Shown: one piece after another, positions 33,658 through 41,561 of the stretch | How the letters are laid out: each line of letters opens with the position of its first letter | Numbering within the stretch: position 1 is the stretch's first letter | Source of the DNA: Segatella copri | GTDB taxonomy: Bacteria > Bacteroidota > Bacteroidia > Bacteroidales > Bacteroidaceae | NCBI RefSeq assembly: GCF_026015295.1 | Contig: NZ_JAPDUW010000001.1 | Coordinates: 496,001-560,000 of the forward strand | DNA: 64,000 nucleotides | Reading direction: 5' to 3' | Translations under genes and position numbers: made by a program | Notes under the pieces: generated by a model | Databases searched by the model: none | Told to the model about the DNA's origin: nothing | What the model saw: the letters and a program-made list of their open reading frames with translations, nothing else

Positions 33658-33695
33658 GTATACAATAATTACAAACAATTTAAAAAAATTAAGCA

Positions 33696-33980
33696 ATGAA
33701 GATTGTTAATTTTCTTGCAGACAACAGCCGTTTCGGTGTTGTTCTGAGTGAAGTGATGAAGAACCATCATGTATCTGGTTCTGATCTGATGTTTTATGCT
33801 GGGATGCATAAGGAAAACATTTTTGCAATCTAAAAGGGTAAGGGCGATTATCGGCTCAGTGTTTATGTAAGGATTGTTTCTGCTCTTCGGTACTTTATCG
33901 AAGACTCGGCAGAATACGCCCGAGTGAAGCAACGCCTTATCGAAGCAGCCTTCGATGATGGTTACTTTTTTAACAGATAA
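33696..33980 (+). pseudogene. Small helix-rich protein with an in-frame stop
   Basis: The frame reads MKIVNFLADNSRFGVVLSEV to residue 45 and then TAA at 33831. It resumes in the same frame (KGKGDYRLSVYVRIVSALRY ... IEAAFDDGYFFNR) to a second TAA at 33978. Together 94 codons look like one small protein with a possible helix-turn-helix (MKNHHVSGSDLMFYAGMHKE). Either a nonsense-mutated gene or a 45-residue product. Function unknown. Confidence 0.55.
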
Positions 33981-34010
33981 TTCTTTTGAATTGGATTTTT
34001 AAATTAAAAA

Positions 34011-34038
34011 GTGGAATCCGGCGGTTGTCGGATTCCAC
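34011..34038. terminator. Terminator after the broken small gene
   Basis: GTGGAATCCG (34011-34020) pairs with CGGATTCCAC (34029-34038), preceded by an A-run. A second small hairpin (TTCACC/GGGTGGAA) follows near 34052-34073. Confidence 0.7.
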
Positions 34039-34162
34039 TGATATCGTATTTTCACCCTGTGCGGGTGGAATTTCGCAGATACAGGAATAAGGTTAGGCAA
34101 ACTGATTTTCGGGGGGATTGGCAGATTTATTGCAAATTTCTTGGTGGTTTCGAGAAAAAGCG

Positions 34163-34170
34163 TATTTTTG
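34163..34170 (+). promoter_or_regulatory. -7 box of the antitoxin-like gene
   Basis: TATTTTTG, 32 bases before the ATG at 34203. Confidence 0.5.
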
Positions 34171-34202
34171 TGGCGAAAAGTTAAACGTTTAAATTAAAAG
34201 TT

Positions 34203-34424
34203 ATGGAAACAACAATGTTTAATCCGGTTCAACAACATCTATTAAAGATGTTTGCTTTTGATGGTTCTGAAGAAAGGCTTTCTGAGGTGAAAACTGTTTT
34301 GAGTGATTACTTTCGTAAGAAAGCTGATACATGTTTGGAGGCACTTTGGGATTCAGGCAAGCTGAATCAGGCAAAGCTTGATGAACTTCGCCATCAGGAC
34401 TTACATGCAATGCTGAAAAAGTAG
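34203..34424 (+). CDS. Antitoxin-like protein of a PIN-toxin pair
   Basis: 73 residues (METTMFNPVQQHLLKMFAFD ... LDELRHQDLHAMLKK). The opening NPVQQHLLKMF and charged helical body are typical of small Bacteroidota proteins that precede PIN-domain toxins. The gene is complete, has its own -7 box and stands 4 bases before a PIN-domain start, the usual toxin-antitoxin arrangement. The toxin has been truncated, so the antitoxin is probably an orphan. Confidence 0.7.
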   Translation: METTMFNPVQQHLLKMFAFDGSEERLSEVKTVLSDYFRKKADTCLEALWDSGKLNQAKLDELRHQDLHAMLKK

Positions 34425-34428
34425 TTTT

Positions 34429-34566
34429 ATGGAAAAAATAGTTCTAGATACTAATTGTCTTGTACAGAGTATATCACCAAGAAGTCCATATCGTAGAATT
34501 TGGGATAGCTTTTTTGATGGTACTAATCTGTTTTTCAATTCGCAGATGACGCTGATATCTTTTTAG
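34429..34566 (+). pseudogene. Truncated PIN-domain toxin
   Basis: 45 residues: MEKIVLDTNCLVQSISPRSP is the first strand and metal-binding Asp of a PIN nuclease, followed by YRRIWDSFFDGTNLFF, after which the sequence diverges (NSQMTLISF) and stops. The other three acidic active-site positions are missing, so the product cannot be an active nuclease. Downstream DNA looks like unrelated scar sequence, suggesting a deletion. Confidence 0.75.
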
Positions 34567-34946
34567 TTCTTTTATGTCCCACACGCCCTGAACCAACGGT
34601 CGCCGGCGCGTAGTGGAATTGAAAATGCTGGTCGAAGGGTAAAGCAAAGGTAAAGGGCTAGGCTTCAATGATGTGATGAATGACATATTGGATGATTATC
34701 AGGAACAAAGGTATTTTGGACGAAAATAAAGTTGTATATGCAATAGTTTCTTTCCGTTAGGCGTTAGGGAGATACGCAAGTCCGCTAGGCGTTCCTAACG
34801 CCTAACGGACTTGCGAGCTGTTGATTTATGACACACCCTCTTGTGGAGATATATGCATGTCATATGACAAAACGTTTTACATGGATAGAGTAGAAAGAGA
34901 CCTGCATTTCTTTCTACTCTTATTCCTATAAACCTTTATTGGCATT
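34567..34946. other. Gene-free scar region
   Basis: 380 bases with only fragments. One frame ends FNDVMNDILDDYQEQRYFGR at about 34729, an unidentified C-terminus. The REP-like palindrome lies at 34753-34809. A hairpin at 34887-34920 (AGAGTAGAAAGA with TCTTTCTACTCT) stands after the invertase gene and is its likely transcript end. No promoter recognised. Confidence 0.6.
34753..34809. repeat. REP-like palindrome, copy 2
   Basis: TCCGTTAGGCGTTAGG (34753-34768) pairs perfectly with CCTAACGCCTAACGGA (34794-34809). The loop shares GAGATACG-AAGTCCGC with copy 1 at 22191. Confidence 0.85.
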
Positions 34947-35753
34947 TTACCAAGTGATAACCTTATCTACGATTTCTTGTTGCTCAATGCTGCTTCTTCG
35001 CAGATAGATACGTGTCGTTTCGATGCTTTCATGCCCCATAAGGTCTGCAAGCAGGGCAATGTCGTTGAACTTCTCCAAGAAATTCTTGGCATAACGATGG
35101 CGGAACGAGTGAGGGTACACCACTTTTTCATTCAAGCCATACTTCATCGCATAGTTCTTCAACTGCTGTGATATGCCTCTTGTCGTGATGCGCTCGCCAA
35201 AGCGATTAAGAAAGAGATAGCCACTTGTGCGGTTGAGTGTCTGCAACCACTTTTCTGTTTCCGTGCGCAATGTCTTGGGGATATAGATACGCCGTATCTT
35301 GCCACCCTTGGTGTAGATGTCGTAATAGCCTACTTGCACGTGCTCAACCTTGATTTGCACAAGTTCGCTCACTCTGGCACCAGTCGCAGCTAAGAAACGC
35401 ACCACAAAGTACCACTCCAAGTTGTCTTCCTTCTTCAACTTGTTTTTCAAGAAGGTGTAGTCGGCATTGCTGATGACATTCTCCAGATAAGAACGTTGCT
35501 GCACCTTGACCGACTTCAAGCGGAGTTTCGTCTTGCCCACAGATACAAGGTACTTGTTCAACGCCTGAATACGGAGGTTCACCGTCTTTGGTTTGTAAGT
35601 CTCAATCAAGTAGGTCTTGTAAACCAACAAGTTTCTCTTGTTCAACTCTTTGTGTCGAGAGCCAAACTCCTTCACGGCATACAGATATGCCGAAATCGTG
35701 TTCTTAGCCATATTGCCTTGGCTTAGGAACTCTTCAAATTTGTCTAATTCCAT
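34947..35753 (-). CDS. Tyrosine recombinase (hsdS-shuffling invertase type)
   Basis: 268-residue site-specific recombinase. The N-terminal SAM-like DNA-binding domain (NTISAYLYAVKEFGSRHKEL) is followed by a catalytic domain with Arg in ATGARVSELVQI, HxxR in YPHSFRHRYAK, the late His in LMGHES and the nucleophile Tyr in TTRIYLRRSS. Its position, 62 bases from a silent hsdS and diverging from it, matches invertases that switch type I specificity subunits by recombination between inverted repeats, as described in Bacteroides and other genera. The 54-bp inverted repeats here are its likely substrates. Confidence 0.92.
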   Translation of the reverse strand: MELDKFEEFLSQGNMAKNTISAYLYAVKEFGSRHKELNKRNLLVYKTYLIETYKPKTVNLRIQALNKYLVSVGKTKLRLKSVKVQQRSYLENVISNADYTFLKNKLKKEDNLEWYFVVRFLAATGARVSELVQIKVEHVQVGYYDIYTKGGKIRRIYIPKTLRTETEKWLQTLNRTSGYLFLNRFGERITTRGISQQLKNYAMKYGLNEKVVYPHSFRHRYAKNFLEKFNDIALLADLMGHESIETTRIYLRRSSIEQQEIVDKVITW

Positions 35754-35814
35754 TTCTGTTCTTTTATTAGTGAAACATAAAGTTGTCCTAATAAAATAGA
35801 CATAAATTTGTTCT

Positions 35815-37203
35815 ATGAGTTCCTATTATGAGAAGATACTTGCTACGGGAGAGGTGAAATGCATTGATGAGGAAGTGCCGTTTGAGATACCGCAGGGGTG
35901 GGAATGGGAACGCATTGGTAACCTTTTTGAGACAACAAGCGGTTCCACACCTCTAAGCAGAAATCCCGACTACTACCAAAATGGCAGCATTAATTGGGTT
36001 CGCACGACAGACTTAAATAATGGAGTTTTATGCAAGACGGAGATACAAATTACGGAAAAAGCTTGTTCAGACTACAACCTTACCATTCTCCCACAAAACT
36101 CGGTATGTATTGCGATGTATGGCGGTGCAGGAACGATTGGAAAACATAGCATTCTACAGTTCGATACAACCATCAATCAGTCAGTTTGTGCCATTAAGCC
36201 AAATGGATATTGCAATATGGATTATCTTCATATTTTTATCGAATATCAAAGACCTTATTGGATGGATTTTGCTGCTGGATCGAGAAAAGACCCGAATATA
36301 AATCAACTCATTATAAAGCATTGTCTATTACCTATCCCACCACAAAAGGAACAGACACGCATAGTAGAGAAGTTGAGCTTACTCCATCCATATATAACCC
36401 AATATGGAGAATGTCAAATAAAACTTGACTATATAAACAAAGAGATATTGGATAAATTTAAAAAGTCCATTTTACAGGAAGCAATTCAAGGAAAACTTGT
36501 TCCGCAACTTACAGAGGAGGGTACTGCTCAAGATTTGTTGGAGCAGATTAAGATAGAGAAGCAGAAACTCGTTAAGGAAGGTAAACTAAAGAAGTCTGCC
36601 CTCAATGACTCTGTTATTTTCCGTGATGACGATAACAGGTATTGCGAGAAGATAGGAAAGTCGGTGCAGTGCATTGATGAAGAGATTCCGTTTGAGATAC
36701 CAGAAAGCTGGGTGTGGTGTAAATTTCAAGACATAGCAAATAGCGAACTTGGAAAAACGATGAATAAGGCTTCTGACAAAGGAAGCGAAGTTCCATATTT
36801 ATGCTCAATAAATGTATATTGGGATAAAGTAGATTTATCTAATGTAAAAGTTGCTCCCTTTTCCATTGCAGAGAAAGAAAAGTATTTATTACAAAAAGGA
36901 GATTTGCTTATTTGCGAAGGTGGCGAGGTTGGAAGATGTGCAATATGGAGTAATGATAAAACTATGTATTATCAAAATGCATTGCATAGAGTAAGATTTT
37001 ATGGGAACATCAGTTCCAAGTTTATACAAAATGTTATAAGGAGCTATAAAACTATGGGCATCATAGATAAGAATAGTAAAGGAATGACTATTAAGCATTT
37101 TACAAAAACGGCATTAAATAGCTTGTATATTCCCTTGCCACCCTTTCAAGAGCAACAACGCATTGTTGCTCAAATAGAAAAACTATTTGAGCAACTGCAT
37201 TAA
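35815..37203 (+). CDS. Silent hsdS cassette (N-terminally truncated specificity subunit)
   Basis: 462 residues. It lacks the ~68 N-terminal residues present in the active hsdS and starts exactly at the inverted repeat (SYYEKILATGEVKCIDEE). Two target-recognition domains follow, separated by the central conserved helix KKSILQEAIQGKLVPQ. The TRDs differ completely from those of the partner gene, so inversion would change the DNA sequence recognised. Its 3' end overlaps that of the opposite hsdS by about 21 bases. A TAAATTTG box four bases before the ATG is probably fortuitous. Confidence 0.88.
   Translation: MSSYYEKILATGEVKCIDEEVPFEIPQGWEWERIGNLFETTSGSTPLSRNPDYYQNGSINWVRTTDLNNGVLCKTEIQITEKACSDYNLTILPQNSVCIAMYGGAGTIGKHSILQFDTTINQSVCAIKPNGYCNMDYLHIFIEYQRPYWMDFAAGSRKDPNINQLIIKHCLLPIPPQKEQTRIVEKLSLLHPYITQYGECQIKLDYINKEILDKFKKSILQEAIQGKLVPQLTEEGTAQDLLEQIKIEKQKLVKEGKLKKSALNDSVIFRDDDNRYCEKIGKSVQCIDEEIPFEIPESWVWCKFQDIANSELGKTMNKASDKGSEVPYLCSINVYWDKVDLSNVKVAPFSIAEKEKYLLQKGDLLICEGGEVGRCAIWSNDKTMYYQNALHRVRFYGNISSKFIQNVIRSYKTMGIIDKNSKGMTIKHFTKTALNSLYIPLPPFQEQQRIVAQIEKLFEQLH
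35820..35873 (+). repeat. Left 54-bp inverted repeat of the hsdS inversion
   Basis: Identical to the reverse complement of 38504-38557 over all 54 bases. It encodes SYYEKILATGEVKCIDE in both hsdS genes. Confidence 0.93.
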
Positions 37204-38748
37204 TTGCTCTATCTTTTCAACAATGCGTTGTTGTTCCTCTATTGGAGGCAATGGGTATAGATAATTTTCTATATGACAGTTGTTTATGGAGGGTGAGTTG
37301 TCGCCCTTCATAAACGAATTTAATCCATCAACCACATAATTTGATAGCATCAAATAATACAGGAACATAGGATAATACCCTAAACTTGGGGTAATGACAT
37401 AGAATCCTGTACTTGCAATGGCATCTTTATATATATCATCAACCAAAGCTATATTTTTCAAGTAGGGACGAACCATTGAAAACAACAAATCGTTTTTATG
37501 AAGTTTTCTCGTTGCTCGACTTGGAGCATTTTCAATTCTTACCTTTTTAGGTTTGTCTATAATGTTTAGCCTATTATTGACGGCATCTACATCTATATAA
37601 ACGAAATCAGATGATGGCTTTGTTGATTCCATAGGCATAAATACAGACTTGCCTCTTGCCCAACTCCAAGAATCGGGCAAATCAAATGGTATTTGCTCTG
37701 TTATATCCACGTACTTTTTCCCAATCTTCTCATAGTACCTGTTATCGTCACCACGGAAAACAACAGAATCGTTGAGGGCAGACTTTTTGAGTATGCCTTC
37801 TTTGACGAGTTTCTGTTTCTCTGCCTTTATCTGTTCAAGCAGTTCTTGTGCAGTTCCTTCTTCGGCTATTTGTGGTACAAGCTTGCCTTGTATAGCTTCT
37901 TGCAGAATGGATTTCTTTAAGTCTGTTACTATATTTGCATTAAGTAGGTCTAATTTATCCTGCGAAGAACTATATCTTTCTACATATGACAAAATCAAAT
38001 TTAACCTGTTCTTAATTCTTCCTTGTTCTTCTAATGGCGGAACAACCATTAACGTTTTTGATACCGCCGACAATACCCAATTTTTATTTCCTACTCCTCT
38101 TGTATTTTCTTTAGCCTGTTCTTGAACCAATGGTGATTGAATCATAAAGACTAAGAACTCTCTATTTATGTCACATTGTATGAGTTTTATTAACGCTACA
38201 CTTACAAAAAGACTAAACTCTCTATCTGTTGTAACCATGGCAGGTATTCCTGTAGTTCCAACTTTTGACAACAACAAATCTCCTTTTTGGGGATGGCATC
38301 TATCAGAAAGCTTTTGGTGTTCTTCTTTGGATATATATTTTGTGTTTGAAAAATCAATAACTCCAGAACTCATATCCTTTACAGAGATAAAAGGAATACC
38401 TGAAAGTGTATATTTAGGTGTAGAATGAGTTCCGTCTGTTAAAGATAGATACAAACTTGAAAATCTACACCATTCCCACCCCTTAGGCACTTCAAATGGA
38501 ATCTCCTCATCAATGCATTTCACCTCTCCCGTAGCAAGTATCTTCTCATAATAGGAATTGTCCTCACCACGGTAGATAATAGATGCGTTCTTGTCACGCT
38601 TGATTTTTTTCTCCTTAATCAAGCGTTCTTTCTCTTGACGAATCTTATCAAGCAAAACGCTTGCAGGTTCGTCATTAGGGTCTTGCGGTACAAGTTTGCC
38701 TTGTATCGCCCATTGTAATATGCTATTCTTTAATTGCTTTCCATTCAT
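37183..38748 (-). CDS. hsdS: Type I restriction-modification specificity subunit (expressed copy)
   Basis: 521-residue HsdS, which directs the HsdM/HsdR complex to a bipartite target. Starting MNGKQLKNSILQWAIQGKLV, it has an N-terminal conserved helix, TRD1, a central conserved region (KKSILQEAIQGKLVPQIAEE) and TRD2, and ends with EEQQRIVEKIEQLMQLLK. It is the promoter-side copy of the operon hsdR-hsdM-duf1016-hsdS. The 54-bp repeat lies after its first ~68 residues, so inversion would keep the start and swap the rest. Confidence 0.92.
   Translation of the reverse strand: MNGKQLKNSILQWAIQGKLVPQDPNDEPASVLLDKIRQEKERLIKEKKIKRDKNASIIYRGEDNSYYEKILATGEVKCIDEEIPFEVPKGWEWCRFSSLYLSLTDGTHSTPKYTLSGIPFISVKDMSSGVIDFSNTKYISKEEHQKLSDRCHPQKGDLLLSKVGTTGIPAMVTTDREFSLFVSVALIKLIQCDINREFLVFMIQSPLVQEQAKENTRGVGNKNWVLSAVSKTLMVVPPLEEQGRIKNRLNLILSYVERYSSSQDKLDLLNANIVTDLKKSILQEAIQGKLVPQIAEEGTAQELLEQIKAEKQKLVKEGILKKSALNDSVVFRGDDNRYYEKIGKKYVDITEQIPFDLPDSWSWARGKSVFMPMESTKPSSDFVYIDVDAVNNRLNIIDKPKKVRIENAPSRATRKLHKNDLLFSMVRPYLKNIALVDDIYKDAIASTGFYVITPSLGYYPMFLYYLMLSNYVVDGLNSFMKGDNSPSINNCHIENYLYPLPPIEEQQRIVEKIEQLMQLLK
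38504..38557 (-). repeat. Right 54-bp inverted repeat of the hsdS inversion
   Basis: Exact reverse complement of 35820-35873. The segment between the repeats is about 2.7 kb. Shorter matches also exist near the gene ends (CAACAACGCATTGTTG at 37153-37168, inverted at 37219-37234). Confidence 0.93.
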
Positions 38749-38790
38749 TGTTCTCTTTATACTGTTTAATTCACCACAAGTTGGTGACGA

Positions 38791-38814
38791 ATTTGTGAGA
38801 CGTGTCTCACAAAT
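38791..38814. repeat. 24-bp palindrome between hsdS and the DUF1016 gene
   Basis: Arms ATTTGTGAGAC and GTCTCACAAAT around GT. A looser palindrome (TCACCA/TGGTGA) lies just before it at 38771-38787. It ends 5 bases before the DUF1016 stop region. Confidence 0.85.
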
Positions 38815-38818
38815 CCTT

Positions 38819-39916
38819 TTAACCTATATTGTTTTCCTCAAACTCTGCAATCCATTCCTTTACCTTGGCTTGCAGCAAAGCCTTGTCTGGCAAATATAAT
38901 TGATACGCAGAAGCATATACATGAGAGTCTTTCGGCAAAGTTAACTCTACAAGTGCATCGTTCTTACTCTCACAAAGCAAAATGCCGATGGTTGGTTTCT
39001 CGAAGTCTTGCTTCACAAAGCGGTCATAATAGTTGACATACATCTGCATCTGTCCAAGGTCTTGATGAGAAAGCTTATCTGTTTTCAAATCAATAAGGAC
39101 ATAGCATTGCAACAATCTATTATAGAAGACCAAATCTACATAATAATTGTCTTCATCAAAGGTGAAACGCTTCTGGCGTGCCTCGAAGAGGAAGCCTTTG
39201 CCTAATTCGAGTAGGAACTGTTGCATCTTGCTGATAATGGCATTCTCCAACTTCGACTCAGAGTAAGCGGCATCTGGCTTCAAGCCCAAGAATTCCAAGG
39301 TCAAAGGACTTTTGATAACATCAGAAGGTTTCTCTACAGTTTGACCTTCCTTTGCCAAACGCATCACCTCATCTTTTTCACGGCTCAAAGCCAATCGCTC
39401 ATAGAGGCAACTGCCCACTTGACGACTCAGCTGTCTTTTTGACCATTGCTGTTGGACGCACTCTATTTCATAGAAAGAACGAGCGTCTGGATTTTCCACT
39501 CGCATCAGAATCAAATAATGACTCCAAGAAAGCTTAAACATCTGATTATCACTATCTTTCGAATTTGCTAACCACTGGTTAGCATTTTTGTTTTCAAAAG
39601 GGAAACCAGTGGTTGACCTTTTTGCATATACAATATAGAATTGCCTAATATTGCGGAGATTTGGATATGACCAACCTGCCCCAAAACGAGCAGTCAAACT
39701 CTTTGACAATTCTTGCAAGACTTGCTTTCCATATTGCGCACGAACATTCCCTTCCTGTTCATACTCCACTATATACTTGCCTATATAATACTTGGTATAG
39801 ACCTCAGCAGTATTGACCGAAGTCTTCACGTAAGTCCTTGCCTGTTCTATAAGACCAGACACCTTATCAAGTAGGTCTTCAATATTATCCGAAGTCTTTG
39901 TTATTTCGTTTGCCAT
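38819..39916 (-). CDS. DUF1016 (YhcG-type) PDDEXK nuclease
   Basis: 365 residues. A DUF1016 N-terminal domain at ~15-170 (YPNLRNIRQFYIVYA, LSWSHYLILMRVENPDARSF) is followed by a PD-(D/E)XK nuclease domain at ~200-345: EARQKRFTFDEDNYYVDLVF supplies the Asp and CYVLIDLKTDKL the D-x-K. Such genes often lie inside type I RM operons between hsdM and hsdS, as here, with unknown contribution. It is flanked on both sides by palindromes of one family. Probably translated from the RM transcript. Confidence 0.92.
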   Translation of the reverse strand: MANEITKTSDNIEDLLDKVSGLIEQARTYVKTSVNTAEVYTKYYIGKYIVEYEQEGNVRAQYGKQVLQELSKSLTARFGAGWSYPNLRNIRQFYIVYAKRSTTGFPFENKNANQWLANSKDSDNQMFKLSWSHYLILMRVENPDARSFYEIECVQQQWSKRQLSRQVGSCLYERLALSREKDEVMRLAKEGQTVEKPSDVIKSPLTLEFLGLKPDAAYSESKLENAIISKMQQFLLELGKGFLFEARQKRFTFDEDNYYVDLVFYNRLLQCYVLIDLKTDKLSHQDLGQMQMYVNYYDRFVKQDFEKPTIGILLCESKNDALVELTLPKDSHVYASAYQLYLPDKALLQAKVKEWIAEFEENNIG

Positions 39917-39935
39917 AATTCTGTATTATTATCAG

Positions 39936-39959
39936 ATTTTGGGGACACGTCCCCAAAAT
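39936..39959. repeat. 24-bp palindrome upstream of the DUF1016 gene
   Basis: Arms ATTTTGGGGAC and GTCCCCAAAAT around AC, the same 11+2+11 layout as 38791-38814. Confidence 0.85.
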
Positions 39960-39974
39960 TCCTATTTCAAATAA

Positions 39975-40031
39975 GTGAGACAATGTCTCACCTTTTTATA
40001 TCAATCTGAATTTGCGGGACACCGTCCCACA
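39975..40031. repeat. Two further short palindromes between DUF1016 and hsdM
   Basis: GTGAGAC-AAT-GTCTCAC at 39975-39991, and TGCGGGAC-ACC-GTCCCACA at 40013-40031 (one mismatched pair). Both share the central GAC...GTC theme with the two longer palindromes, giving four in about 1.2 kb around one gene. Confidence 0.75.
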
Positions 40032-40033
40032 TA

Positions 40034-41545
40034 TTACAATTCGTCCACATTCACCTCAATCCCCAATATACGTTGTATCTCCGCCAATGTCTTATCTATT
40101 TCATGATCAAGAGCCTTGCGCTTCTTGAAATAGTCGGCAAGCAGTTCGGCAGGAGGCAAGATTTCTTCATCCTCTTTCGGGAACTTGCACAAGTCGAAGT
40201 TGCAATCGGTGGCGATAAGGTCTTCAACCGAATAGCAACGAGATTTCTCGTCACCATCAGCAATAATAATCTCCTTACGGTCGTTCCACCACTCACGGAT
40301 TGGGTTGCAATGTTCCGACTTCATGGACTTTGTCTTGGAGAAATGCTTGTAACCCTCTGGCATATCCAAACGATAGAACCACGTTTCCTTTGTAGAATAA
40401 CCTTCTGGAGCACCCTCCGCACTGGTATTGTCGAAGAACAAAATGTTCGTGGCAATCGAAGTGTAAGGTGCAAAGATACTGCCAGGCAAACGGATAATGG
40501 TGTGCAAGTTGAAATCCCTGAGCAACTTTGTCTTAATGGCAATCTTTGTGTTATCTGCTCCAAAAAGGAAACCATCAGGAACAATGACAGCAGCACGGCC
40601 ATTTTTCTTCAAGCGATACATGATAAGCACCATGAAGAGGTCGGCAGTCTCGCTACTGCGCATATCAGAAGGAAAGTGAGATTTCACGTCGGCCTTTTCA
40701 TTACCTCCGTATGGTGGATTCATCAAAACAACATCAAACTTGTCTCCGTCTGTATAGTTGAGAACATCTTTGGTAAGCGAGTTGTCGTGATATACCAATG
40801 GCGTGTCGATACCATGCAGCAACAGGTTTGTCACACATAGCATATACGGGAATTGTTTCTTTTCTATGCCAAATACAGACTGATTGTACTCTTTGCGGTC
40901 TTCAGCAGTCTTTACCTTCTTGTCCAATTCACCCAACCAACTTGTGATGAAACCTCCTGTACCACAAGCGAAGTCTGCCATTTTCTCACCAATCTGCGGA
41001 TTGACTATCTCTGCCATAAATTCGGTCAAGGCTCTTGGGGTGTAGAACTCACCTGAGGAACCTGCCGACTGCATTTCTTTAAGGATAGTCTCATATATCT
41101 CACCGAAAGCATGACTCTCTTCATAGTCACCAAGATTCAATCCGTCTATCACATTAAGCACCTGGCGGAGCTGAACGCCATCTTTCATATATTGGTTGGC
41201 ATCCTCAAAAGTTGTCTTTACTATTGCCTGACGAATTGGGGTATCAGGTGTAACCTCTATGTTTTTGAGTTCAACAAACAAGGTGTTGTTGACAAACGAA
41301 AGCAGTTCGTCACCAGTCAAGGCATTGCCACTTCCATCATCATGTGCCCAGTTGCGCCAACGGCATTCTTCTGGAATAATAGACTTGTAATCATCATCGT
41401 CCAACTCCCAATCATTCTCTTTCTCGTCATAGACTTTCAAGAACAGCATCCACGCCATTTGTTCTATGCGTTGCGCATCACCGTTGATACCGGCATCATT
41501 GCGCATGATATTGCGTACTCGTTTTACGAAATTAGATAAACTCAT
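40034..41545 (-). CDS. hsdM: Type I restriction-modification DNA methyltransferase subunit
   Basis: 503-residue N6-adenine methyltransferase subunit. The N-terminal helical HsdM domain (NAGINGDAQRIEQMAWMLFL) is followed by the SAM-binding motif ADFACGTGGFITSWL and the catalytic NPPYGG motif. It acts with HsdS to methylate and with HsdR to restrict. It follows hsdR by 16 bases on the same strand. Length and motifs are complete. Confidence 0.96.
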   Translation of the reverse strand: MSLSNFVKRVRNIMRNDAGINGDAQRIEQMAWMLFLKVYDEKENDWELDDDDYKSIIPEECRWRNWAHDDGSGNALTGDELLSFVNNTLFVELKNIEVTPDTPIRQAIVKTTFEDANQYMKDGVQLRQVLNVIDGLNLGDYEESHAFGEIYETILKEMQSAGSSGEFYTPRALTEFMAEIVNPQIGEKMADFACGTGGFITSWLGELDKKVKTAEDRKEYNQSVFGIEKKQFPYMLCVTNLLLHGIDTPLVYHDNSLTKDVLNYTDGDKFDVVLMNPPYGGNEKADVKSHFPSDMRSSETADLFMVLIMYRLKKNGRAAVIVPDGFLFGADNTKIAIKTKLLRDFNLHTIIRLPGSIFAPYTSIATNILFFDNTSAEGAPEGYSTKETWFYRLDMPEGYKHFSKTKSMKSEHCNPIREWWNDRKEIIIADGDEKSRCYSVEDLIATDCNFDLCKFPKEDEEILPPAELLADYFKKRKALDHEIDKTLAEIQRILGIEVNVDEL

Positions 41546-41561
41546 TTTATATTGTTTCTTT

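Noticed and set aside
35803..35810. TAAATTTG as a promoter for the silent hsdS
   Set aside because: No -33 partner, and the cassette lacks the conserved N-terminus; expression in place is improbable though not excluded.
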